64,000 nt of DNA from the NCBI GenBank assembly GCA_021292165.1, contig CM037877.1, positions 34,608,197-34,672,196 of the forward strand, written 5' to 3'. How positions within the stretch are numbered: the stretch's first letter is position 1; the number at the start of each line of letters is the position of its first letter. Shown piece after piece: positions 28,137-40,100 of this stretch. Position numbers and translations under genes: made by a program. A model generated the notes under the pieces. The model did no database searches and was not told the DNA's origin. It saw only the letters and a list, made by a program, of their open reading frames with translations. This stretch comes from Shinisaurus crocodilurus. Its lineage: Eukaryota; Chordata; Lepidosauria; Squamata; Shinisauridae.

Positions 28137-31100
28137 GTAAGGAGCGGTTTTTCTTGTTTCCCCCCCTGTGCGGAGTGAAGGGGGAAGCCTCTCCGATTCA
28201 TGCCCACCCGGCTCCACTTCCCAGGCAGGGACGGTGGAAAGCCCCACCCTGGGTGCGTGGCAGGGTCCTTTGGGGGCTGCGCCAGCGCCTGCTTTACGCC
28301 GTGCGGTTGCTGCCGCCGCCGCCGCACTACGTTATCTTCACTGGGGCAGTGAGGTCCGCGGTTGGTGCCCGCTGCGCTGCTTCATCGGCCAGGATTGCGA
28401 TTCCTGAGCGAAGACTCGCCAGGCAGCACTAAATGGCTCGTGCCGAGCGAGGATCTGTTCGTGTAAAGCGCTCGACCTCTGGTCTACTACTGCTAGGCAT
28501 TGCCTCCTGAAGAGACCCTTCCCGGGTCCATCGGGTGAGCCTACATTGCTAAGTGTTTGCGGCGCTGCTCGTGGTTGTCAGCCGAATATCGAGGCATTAT
28601 GTGGTAACGTCGGCATGCCACATTGAATCAGATGCCTCATCCGTTCAGTTTCTCATTGTCTGTTTTTTCTTTACGTGCCATTTTGATTTATAATGGGAAA
28701 AATTGTCAGAGTCGCTTCCGCCCCAAAAAACAGCTGCAGGGTGATGTGTCTACTGCTTTCCTTTGCTCGTACGATGTCTATTTAAGCTTGATGCTAGTGT
28801 AGTGTAGTGTATTAAAAGCTTTGGATTTCTCAGGACCCACTGTGGTGTGTAAAGTGGAATAGGATGATAGTCTGTTGCAGAAAGAACAGCAAAGAGTCCT
28901 GTAGCACTTCAAAGGGTAGCAAAGTTATTGTGTCGCAAGCTGTTGCAGGCTGCAGCACCTAAAACCTGGTGCCATTAACTCTGTAAAGCACTCTGGCCAT
29001 GGGGCTAGTTGTATTTTTAATATATTAAATGCTTTCAGTTTCTCAAAACTAAACCCGTTCAGAAATGTGGAGGGCTCTAGATAAGAGGTGCTGTAGTCAA
29101 ACAGGGTTTTGTACCTGTTTGTTAAATGCAAGACGTTCACTGTTACATATGTCAAGGGAAGACCCAGCCAAGTTTTTCTTTCTCTCTCTGACTAAAGCTG
29201 GAAAACTTTGGTTGTGGCTAAGTTGGAGAGTTCATTGGGTTTGTGGGTTGATGATGCTGGCTCAGCTTGTCTGAGCGTGGAAAGCTAAGCAGGGTCAAGC
29301 CTGGTTATTACTTGGATGGGAGACCCCTCCTCTAGTTTCCTGCATTGAGCAGGGGGTTGGACTCGATGGCCTTGTGGGCACCTTCCAACTCTATGAAATC
29401 TATGATGCTAAATGGCAATGGGGGAGGGGCACTGGCATGCAGGGAGCTGAAGGAGGATATCAGAACTTTGCAGGAGGAGATACTGTTAATGCCTGTGTGT
29501 TTTGGCAACAGAAAGCAAGTCAGTTGTATCGCACCAAGACATGTTCGTCAGTGGTCATACAGCCCAGCTAAATAGAACCTAAGGGTGCAATCCTCTGCAT
29601 GTTCAGACACTAAAAAGTCCCACAACTCCTAGCATTCCCCAGTCAGCCATGCTGTCTAAAACATGCATAGGACTGCACCCTTAAAGTGTAATCCTATGCA
29701 TGTTTAGACAGGAAAAAAAGGCCTACAACTCCCAGCATGCCCCAACCAGCATACCTGGCTGGGCCATGCTGGGAGTTGTAGGCCTTTTTTCTATCTAAAC
29801 ATGCATAGGATTGCACCCTAAATGTGTTTACTTAGAAGAATGTCTCACTAAGTACAGTGGACCCACTTCCTAGTAGTGATACTTAGATTTCTATGAAGTC
29901 CATTCCTAACAAGTAAAATCTTTCCTACATGAATGTTGTGTAGGAACAAGTACCTTTTGGATATAAGAACTTAAGAAGAGCCATGCTGGATCAGACCATC
30001 TAGTCCAGCATTCTCTTCACACAGTGGGCAACCAGCTGCCCATGGGATCCCACAAGCAGGACATGAGTGCAACAGCACCTTCCTGCCCATGTTCCCCAGC
30101 AACTGGAGTACATAGGCATACTGTACTGCCTGTGATACTGGAGGAAGCATAGATCCAATCAGGACTAGTCACCTTTGATAACCTTCTCCATGAATTTGTC
30201 CAATCCCCTTTTAAAGCTGTCCAAATTGGTGGCCATCACCACATCTTGTGGAAGTGAATTCCATAGTTTAACTATGCACTGTGTGAAGAAGCACTTCCTT
30301 TTATCTGTCCTGAATCTCCCGCCAATCATCTTCATGGGATGACCCCGGGTTCTAGTATTATGAGAGGAAGAAAAATGTCTCCTTGTCCACTTTCTCCACA
30401 CCATGTATAATTTTGTACACCTCTATCATGTCTCCCCTTGCTTGCCTTTTTTCTAAGCTAAACAATCCCAGCTGCTGTAACCTTTCCTCATAAGGGAGTT
30501 GCTCCAGTCCCTTGATCATTTTAGTTGCCCTTTTCTGCACTTTTTTCCAACTCTACAATGTCCTTTTTTAGGTGCGGTGGCCAGAACTGTACACAGTATT
30601 CTAAGTGTGGTCTCGCTGTAGATTTGTATAAGGGCAGTATGATATTGGCAGTTTTATTTTCAATTCCTTTCCTAATTATGCCTAATACGGAGTTTGTCTT
30701 TTTCACAGCAGCTGCACACTGGGTCAACATTTTCATCGACACTATGTTGTGGGTCGACACTATGTTGTGGTTCTCTTTTCCTCTCTCTACCCCCCAAAAT
30801 TGACCAAGCAATTGCTAATTAGTAAGCAGAAAATGACACTGTTTCATTCCAAAGCCACAGCATTTATATTCTTTGTAGTTGCTGTGCCAAAGAAGTACCG
30901 GTATATGTTTAATGGATGACACCAAAAGAGCCTTTGATCCTCCCTTTTGTTATTTGTATGTGAATGTTGGTAATGTGGGATAAACAGCAGAAGAGAACCA
31001 TTCTAAAACTGAATGTGAATTCCAGTTACTGTACACTCTGGACACTGTAGAATGACAGTGCGGAAAATGCAAAAAGCACATTCTGTGTCATGTGTGAAAG

Positions 31101-34100
31101 CACTCTTAAGAAAATTAAAGTTTTCTTTAATTTAAAAAAACAACAACACCTTAGGGTGTAATCCTATGCATGTTAGGCAAAAATAAAATTTTAAAAATCC
31201 TACAACTTTTTTTGTCTAAACATGCATAGGATTGCAGCCTTAGTGTACTGCTATATAGATGCAGTAAAAGGTTGCATATAAACATGCTGCTTCCAGACTG
31301 CCTTTTTGTGCTGCTAATAAATTGAAATGCCCCCCCACCATGCAAGACAGAAACAAGATAGCTGATAATTCTTCTCACATTCTCTGTAACATTCACTTTC
31401 CTGTTATTAAAATAGAGCTGTTTTGAAACTGCTCTGAACAGATTTTTCAGTGCTGTTCTTCATTTCCTCTGAATTAATATATGCGCACGCGCGCACACAC
31501 ACACTTCAGACACTCTATAGTAGTAGAAATGTGTTCTACTTTAGAAGCATGAAAATTGAAAGTCAAGAATTTTAATTATTTTTCTAGTACTATGCCATAC
31601 AAAGTTCTATGTATCCACTTAGCTAGGAGCAGCACGGTTTGCTGCTCAGTGATACTACTTGATGCAGCTGATGAATAAAATTGCTTTTCAGCCTGTGAAG
31701 CATATGATTCTTCTTCTCTAGCAGGAAAGGAGGAATAGCATATTCTGTTGCTAAGGTGACAATGACTGGGTTCAGACAGCACAATAACCCACACTTAAGG
31801 GTTGAGTGTGGGTAATCATTTAACTGTGGGTTGTTGAAACGTGGGTTATCATGTTGTCTGAACCCAGCTACGCTAATAAGCCCTGGCTTGTTAACCATGA
31901 ACAACCCATGAAGAGAATCCATGGTTTGTTGTTGGGTTGTGAACTGTGGGATGTTCAACATGGTTTGTTATATCAGCTGGGTTCAGACAACACAATAACC
32001 CACATTTCAACAACCCATGATGCAATGACAACCCACACTCAACCCATAGTCAACCCTTGAGTGTGGGTTATCGTATTGTAAGGGGAGAGGCATGCATTTT
32101 TCACCTGCTCTGTTGTAAGGTTCAGTCCAGGCAAAGTTATAAACTTGTGAGCCCTATTGATTCTAATGAGAGAGAATTAAGCATGCATTTAATTCAGCCT
32201 CAGTGAGATCAATGGGACATGTATTTTGCTGAATCGTCCCGCTAGCTAGGAACTGTGCTGGTGTGTTTAGAAACGCTCTGGCAATGCCTTGCTTAGCATG
32301 GCTGCAGCAGCTGAATGAGTCAAATACAATGAGTTATGGAGTTGTGAAATACACCTTAGGACAAAGAACGATCCAAAACATAAAGTCCTCAACGGCAGAA
32401 CAGGCGGAAGATCATTTAAACCTAAATTACAACGTGAAGGCTGATGAAGGCTGCAGCAGAGAATTGTTTTCCAATCGTCATGATAACCATGCCATTGGAT
32501 CATTGCCGTACTCTGTCAAGTTTGTGTGGTGATCCGTTGTACACCGATCTCCCCACATAAAACAGTTTCACGCACAGGCGTCTTCCAACCCAACCCAAAC
32601 CAACCAAACAACCAAACAACAACAACAACAAAAGTCCCATGGCTAATGGCGACGGGGGCAGGATGTGAATCTGGAAACCCCTAGTCATGGACCAGCACAT
32701 GGGCAGGTGGATGCAGACTCAGTCGCCCTGTTCAAGGAACGAGGTAGTCGAGCAGCTTAGCAGCTGTATCCATGACTGAGCAGCCCTATTTAGGATCCAC
32801 TCTGCTCACCCCGTATGGGGAGGGGGCTAGAAAAGGTGCCCTAAACATAGTCTACCTCTTTCTCCCCTGACTGGATTACCGCGTCCACTGGGGTCACCAT
32901 TTTAGCGGTCAAAAAAGACGTTTGAATTTTGGAACATGGAATATGCGGACATTGCTGGATAACATAGATGGTGAACGCCCTGAGCGTAGCACTGGAGCGG
33001 AGACGGTTTAAAATTGACATCGCAGCACTTCAAGAAACTTGAAGGGCAGGAGAGGGACAGTTGAAGGAAGAAAAAGGAGGTTATACCTTCTTCTGGAAAG
33101 GACTACCCTGAGCAGGACCGGTGAATACATGGAGTAGGCTTTGCCATCAAAAACGAGCTAGTGAACTCTTTGTCAGAAGTTCCTACTGGCATTAACGAAC
33201 GCCTGATAACTCTTCAATTAAAGCTTGCCAATAACCAGCAGGTAACTATTTTGAGCGCTTATGTGCCAACATTAGATGCTGATGAAGACATCAAGGAAAG
33301 TTTTTATACCCAGTTGGACACTCTCCTGTCGGAGATACCTAAGGAGGATAAAATTATCCTCCTGGGCGATTTTAACGCAAGAGCCGGGCGTGAATTTGAT
33401 TTATGGCCAGAAACTATTGGAAAAGACGGAGTTGGTAATAGCAACCAAAACGGAATCTTACTTTTGTCTATATGTGCAGAGCATAATCTCACTATTACAA
33501 ACACGCTCTTTCCCACAAAAGAATAAGTTTAAAACATCATGGCAGCACCCATGGTCAAAGCACTGGCATCTTCTGGATTATGTAATTGTCTGTGTTAGAG
33601 ATCGCCGCGATGTACTTCTTACTAGGGCCATGGTGAGTGCCGACGACTGCTGGACAGACCACTGACTAATCCGGTCCACTATGGTTATCAACATTGCTCC
33701 CCAACGTAGGCTTCAAGGAAGGAAACCAAGGCATAAAATGAAGATCCACGCCCTTCAAGATCCTATCAAGCAAACTCGTCTTCAATCACTTCTTAAGGAA
33801 CATCTACCTACGGAACCTCCCGACAACATTGAGGAGGCACCAAACTCTTAAAAGACAAAGAATCTATTGAACTGCGTTGGAAAGAGCATTATTATGACCT
33901 TTAAAATCAGTAAATCTAAGGTGGATAATGAGATTTTATTTTCGCAAATCCCGCAAAAACAATTTAGAGAGGAACTTGCAATACTCCCCACTTTGGATGA
34001 AGTAAAAAAAGCCATTAATCAAATGAAGAATAACAAAGCTAGTGGACCAGATGGGATTTCTGCTGAAATCTTTAAAGAAGCCCCCCCCCCCCGAACTTGT

Positions 34101-37100
34101 ACAACATCTTCATAAACTCATCGAAAAAATCTGGATAAGAGAAGAGATCCCAGAAGACTTCAGGGATGCCATAATTATCACCCTCTTTAAGAAGGGTGGT
34201 AGAACAGACTGTGGAAACTATCGGGGCATTTCTCTCTTAGCTACCACAGGTAAAATATTTGCTAGGATTCTCGCAAACCGTCTTCTATCTATTTCAGAAG
34301 AGATCCTCCCTGAAACTCAATATGGTTTCCGCCCCTCTAGAGGGACAGTAGACATGATTTTTACTGCACGTCAGCTCCAAGAAAAATGCCGGGAGCAAAA
34401 TCAACCCCTTTATATGGCATTTATCGATCTGGCTAAGGCCTTTGATATTGTAGACCGAACAGCTCTCTGGACTATCCTTATGAAAATTGGATGCCCCAAT
34501 AAATTTGTGAATATCTTGCGACTTCTCCATGACAACATGACGGCAACGGTTTTGGATAACAATGGCTCTCATGGTGCTCCATTTAAAGTGGGATCAGGTG
34601 TTAAACAGGGATGTGTTATTGCCCCAACATTATTTGCTATTTTCATCGCCATGATTTTACATCTTGTCGAGGGGAAACTTCCCACTGGTGTGGGAATCAT
34701 ATATCGGACAGATGGAAAGCTTTTTAATCTCAGCAGGCTGAAAGCAAAAAGTAAGGTAATTACAACCTCCGTTGTGGAGCTTTGGTATGCTGATGATAAT
34801 GTGGTCTCTGCACATTCAGAGGATGATCTCCAAACTATCCTAAATGCTTTTGCCAGAAGCATACGAAAAACTTGGTCTCTCACTTAACATCAAAAAAACC
34901 AAAGTGCTTCATCAGCAAGTGCAAGCTAACCCTTCGGTGATGCCATCTATCCAGCTTGGTGGGACAATACTGGAAAATGTCGATCATTTTCTCTATCTTG
35001 GCAGCTATCTTTCTGTTACAGCTTACATCGACAGTGAAATCCAGCATCGTTTGAGCTCCGCAAGTGCCGCGTTTTCTCGAATGAAACATAGAGTGTTCGA
35101 GGATTGGGATATTTGTAAGAAGACCAAAACACTGGTTTATGAAGCATGGACTATCTATAAACGTCACTTCCACCTCCTTGAAAGATTTCATCAACGTTGC
35201 CTCCGGAAAATCTTGCGAATTACTTGGGAAGATAGGAAGAAGCAAAGACTACTAGTGTTGAAAAAATGATCCTTCAACGCCAACTTCAGTGGACCGGTCA
35301 TGTTGTTCAAATACCTGACTGCCGTCTCCCAAAGCAGTTACTTTATTCCCAACTCAAGGATGGAAAGCGGAATATCGGTGGTCAATATAAGAGGTTTAAA
35401 GATGTTCATAAGGCTAATCTAAAAAAATGCAATATAAACATCGAAAACTGGGAAGCTCTGGCCCATGAACGATCTAACTGGAGGTTGGCCTTTCACAAAG
35501 GTTCTATGGACTTTGAAGAAGCCTGAGTGCAAGGTGAAAGGGAGAAACGTGCTAAGCGAAAAGCACGCCAAGTGAATCCTTTACAAGGACCATCTTCCAT
35601 CTGGTAACCTGTGTCCTCACTGTGGGAAGCTGTGTGGATCTAGAATTGGCCTCCACAGTCACTTACGGACCCATCGCTAGAGTCTACACAATTTTCTTTA
35701 GAATTTCCTCCTTTTAAAATCTCCTTTTTGTAAATTTTTATCCTGGAAGACAATCTTACTCGGTCACGAGTGATCGCCTGATGATGATGATGACTCTAGA
35801 TGTGCCTCAGTTTTGATCCTGTGAAGTACAGTAATGGTCCAGGCATGTTTTGGGATGGAGAAATAACACTTGATCCTAAGCTGAACTGATCCATTGTGCA
35901 TCTGTTCTGACACAGTTATTCTTCTTCACATCCTGCTTTCCTCAAACCCCACAAAATATAGGTACACCATTGATTTCTTGGAATCAAATGGCAGTTGGCC
36001 TCTTTTCCTAAAAGCATACCATCGGGTTATAGAGTGGAAGATCTAAGGGTGTTATTTTTTTTTAAGAATCTGGACCAAACTTTCTGTACAGAATTTGTAC
36101 TGGTAGATACAATTTGTCACTGATTATAAGTCCCGCTGCTAGTAATATACCTTGAGTTGGATCCAGTGTTTCCCTCTATTGGCTGTAGCATTCCCTGAGA
36201 AGAATTCTACTCAGAACGTTCCCAGCTGACAGAAAGGGAGGGGAACTGATTCCCCCTCCCCTAGTTGTTTTTAAGTTATTGTATAAAGCTTCTAAGCAAC
36301 ACAAATGCTTCCCACCATTATCAATGTTATCAGCTAGAAATTGATCTCTAAAGGCAGTAGCAAATTATGGCATGCTTTAAAATCCACAATTACAGTTGAG
36401 AACAATGTTGTACTAAGAGGCAATTCAATCTAGATTCCATCACATTCTTTTCAAAGGTACACCTGCTCCCTTTGTACACAGGGGCATAATTGTTATGGAA
36501 TGTGTTAACACAAGAAAGAGTGATTTAAATTTGATAGTATCTTAGCTTATAGATGGCAAGTATGGAATTTGCAGTTGTATCCTTGATAATCTTAGCAATG
36601 CAGGATATTGGTTGCATGTTTCCATCTCATATTAAATACGTATCAGCTAAAGACTCACCACAATGAGCAGGTTTCTCATACTTGAGGTAGGTATCCATCA
36701 CATATCTATAAACTCATTTGCACCAGAGATGAGCTTGCACTGAAACAAGATCAGCAGGAAGATTGGGATAAATATCTGTCTGCATCAGGGGTCCACAAAT
36801 ATGGTAGCCCAGTCACCAGGGACAAACAATAATTTAATTCCGGTGACCAGCAAGGAAGGCCTCTTGTATTCTCCACCACCAGAGTAATGTGTTCATTTTT
36901 TAAAAGCCACTGGTAGCCAAAGGAGGCAGAGATTGCTTCTTCACAATAGTGCCAGACTGTAACTTGGGCCACATTGCAGCACTGGTGTTACGTTTGAAGC
37001 TGAGGAATTGCTGCAAATACACATGCACACCTTGCTCAACACTCCTCTCCTGTAAAAACCACCACCACCACCTTGCTTGTCCATGAGTATGGAAAGGATA

Positions 37101-40100
37101 AAAATATGAGGTGAAGGCACTAAAAATAAGGGGGGAAAGGAGAGACTGGGTCTCAAAAGTGCACAACAATAAAAGTTTAATGTCTCTACATTTCATAAAT
37201 ATCTTCCTTGGGGCATTTAAATGTATGGCACTGTGTTCTCGCCCATGCTTCGTAACCAAATGTTCCTATAAAAGGATGTGCATACTTTGCCTCTATTTAT
37301 TTATTTATTATATTTATACCCCGTCTTTTTTCCTGCAAGGAACCCAAGGCGGCTTACATAATCCTCCTCCTCTCCATTTTATCCTCACAACAACCCTGTG
37401 AGGTAGGTTAGGCTGAGAGTCAGTGACTGGCCCAAAGTCACCCAGTGAGTTTCATGGCTGAGCGGGGACTCGAACCCGGATCTCCCGAGTCCCAGTCTAA
37501 CACTCTCACCACTATGCCACACTAGTTTAGTTTGGCTCCTATTTCACACTATGAAATAGGAGGAGAGAAAATGGAGCTTCACTTGCTACTAGAAAAAATT
37601 ATTGCCAAAAAAATTCAAGCCTAGCCAAAAATTCTGGGTCTCTGCTCATTTTAATAATTGGTGTGAAAGCTACAGTGTATATATAACCCAGGAACAGGGG
37701 CATGTTCTTCAAGGAAAGTTAAGAGGATAGAGATAAATGTCAAAAAGAGCTAAAAAGCATATCTGTTCGAGAACAGTGCCTTTGCTGGAAATGTTTAGGC
37801 AAATGAAGATATAGGTGCTCTTTTAAAAGTTTTCGGTTTTAGTATCTCATTCTAGTCTCCCCCCCCCCCCGAAATGTATAATTTATTTTTCTTGGTGAGT
37901 CATTGTGATGTACATCTTTAGTTCCTCAAAGAAGCATACAACTTTGGTTTTTCTGCGTGGTCCCTGAAAGTAAATTTTAGTAGGTATGAACAGGGCTAGC
38001 TCCCAAGTTTTAGAAACCAGTCGTCCTTGTATTTCAGAGACATTAATGGAAGTTCTCTGGTGTTCTGAAGTGTTTTGTATATTAGTCATGGAATTGTTGT
38101 TTTGGGGGCGGTGCACAGGAAATGACTGCTTATATTACTTGGGGTAGGAGTCCCTATGCAGCAAGCTATTTATGTTCCATAGCTCACTATGAAGACTGGA
38201 GAAACTTCTTCACCCTACACACCCACATACAGTTTACCAACACTGCAAATATATATTCTCTATATAGTGGCATTCTTACCAAATTGGTAGACTTATAATC
38301 TCTTAACACTCAAGTTTGGCAGGAAATAAACTCCCCTTGTACATTGCTAGAAGACAATATATTCTTCATCCATATAGAAATAGAGATTTAGCTTCCTTGC
38401 AATAAATCTCTTGCTTTTAAAAGAATATATTGATGCTTTCAGAACTCCATAGTCGTGCAGTGATGTGCAGCAAAACAAGTTGGAACTGTCCTTGTATGCA
38501 AAATTAGTTACAAGTTATCTAATCATAATGAATTTGGGTATATCCTTGTTGTCAAGAATCCTGAGCCTGCCAACGCTGACATTTTAGCTTTCCAGTTAGT
38601 GGCTGGAATAGCAGTTTCCATTTGGGGCCATCCTTTCACTCATATCCCACCCTGGCACTGGTTGCCCTTTTCTTTGGGCACCTCCTGCATGCATGACCCT
38701 GTGCCTATTGGTCAGAGAGGTTGCTGCTTTCAGTCAAGGTCACCCCAATCAAACAACATTTAAAAAATGGCATAATGCCCATTTTGAGTTGGCCTTTTCT
38801 ATCTCTGACCAACACAAGATGCTTTGTTGATTGCCGCAGGAACCCTGGTGTAAGTCTAGTACTCTCCTGGATTACTTAGCATAGATTGATGATAGACCAG
38901 CATTTTGATATTTAGGTTTTATACTCATTTTATTGTGCATACTCAACTGCTTTTCACTATCCTGTTTTTATCTTTACTATCTAGTTGGGCTGGGTTTGGA
39001 TTCTGTCAGAGGTTGGATTCTTCCCTCCACACTGCCTATGCTGTTTCAGGTTACACCTTATACTGTGTACTCTAAGTTATGGAGTATCGGAGGCAGCATG
39101 CTCATGTACACCAGTTGCTGGGGAATATGTGGGTGGGTGCTGTTGCACTCACATCTTGTTTGTGGGATTCCGTGGGCAGCTGGTTGGCCACTTTGTGAAC
39201 AGAATGGTGGACTAGATGGATCCTTGGTCTGATCCAGCATGGCTCTTAGGTTCTTATGGAGGGAGGGAAAAGAATACATGGTAATTGCTTGGCCGACATA
39301 GTAATTGCTTGGCCGGTGGAGACTGGAAGCATAGCCAGCTGTTTTTGTACTCCCAAATAAACACTCGGAGAGCTGGAGGAAGCCTGCTAGCCTTGGTTTG
39401 AGTTAACTAGGAGTGGTGGTGGTAGTGTGGGATAGGTGAGAGGCACATGCCTAGTGCACTACCCTGAAGAGTTGGACCAGATTTCTGCCATTGTGACACT
39501 TGTGTATTGGCACTTAATCTCAAAATAGTTGTCAGAATCCAATTTCAGTCTCTGCAACTGGTCTGAAGCACACAATATCCTAGCTTGTTTTTCTTCTGAA
39601 GACACAAAGCAACTTACAGCTAATTGTTAGCTCCTCTCTTCAAGGGGAAAAGTCACCCTTCACATGAGTTATATCCTGGCCCTGCACTAGGCCTGAACAA
39701 TTGTGATGTGCTTTTGCTTACATAAAAACATCTGCCCCGTCTCACAGGAAACAGGATTTTACATGTGGCTTTTCTATAGCATCTCTCTTGAGACTAGAAA
39801 GTTGACCTCTATCTTAAATAAAGCAGCTGCAGTGGAAAACTTTTGTTATAATTGTTTCTTTTCAGAATGCACTGTATATATATGAAATGCTAATGTGCTT
39901 TCAGGGTGATGCTGTGACAAGGTTGTTGGTGAGACTGTACTTGTCATACACGTTATATTACATTTAGCAATATTTACATTATATGCTGATTTATATATTT
40001 CTATAAAGTAAACTTTAAAAGGCCTGCCAGTTTCTAGGCCCTCTTCACCAGTCAGCGCTACACTATATGGAAATAATGCTTTATGATAAAAATCATATAA

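Noticed and set aside
27723..28247. 174-codon minus-strand frame overlapping the SERINC5 first exon
   Set aside because: It runs through a CpG island where stops are rare. The protein is low-complexity Arg/Pro/Ala-rich without recognisable domains, and it overlaps the real exon antisense.
29261..29334. Functional 5S rRNA gene
   Set aside because: The first ~25 bases of 5S are absent and the 3' end runs into a CR1-like tail; the same junction recurs at 62338.
32263..32532. Possible extra exon or small gene in SERINC5 intron 1
   Set aside because: No recognised protein, no matching SERINC5 segment, and it abuts a LINE whose 5' end it may belong to.
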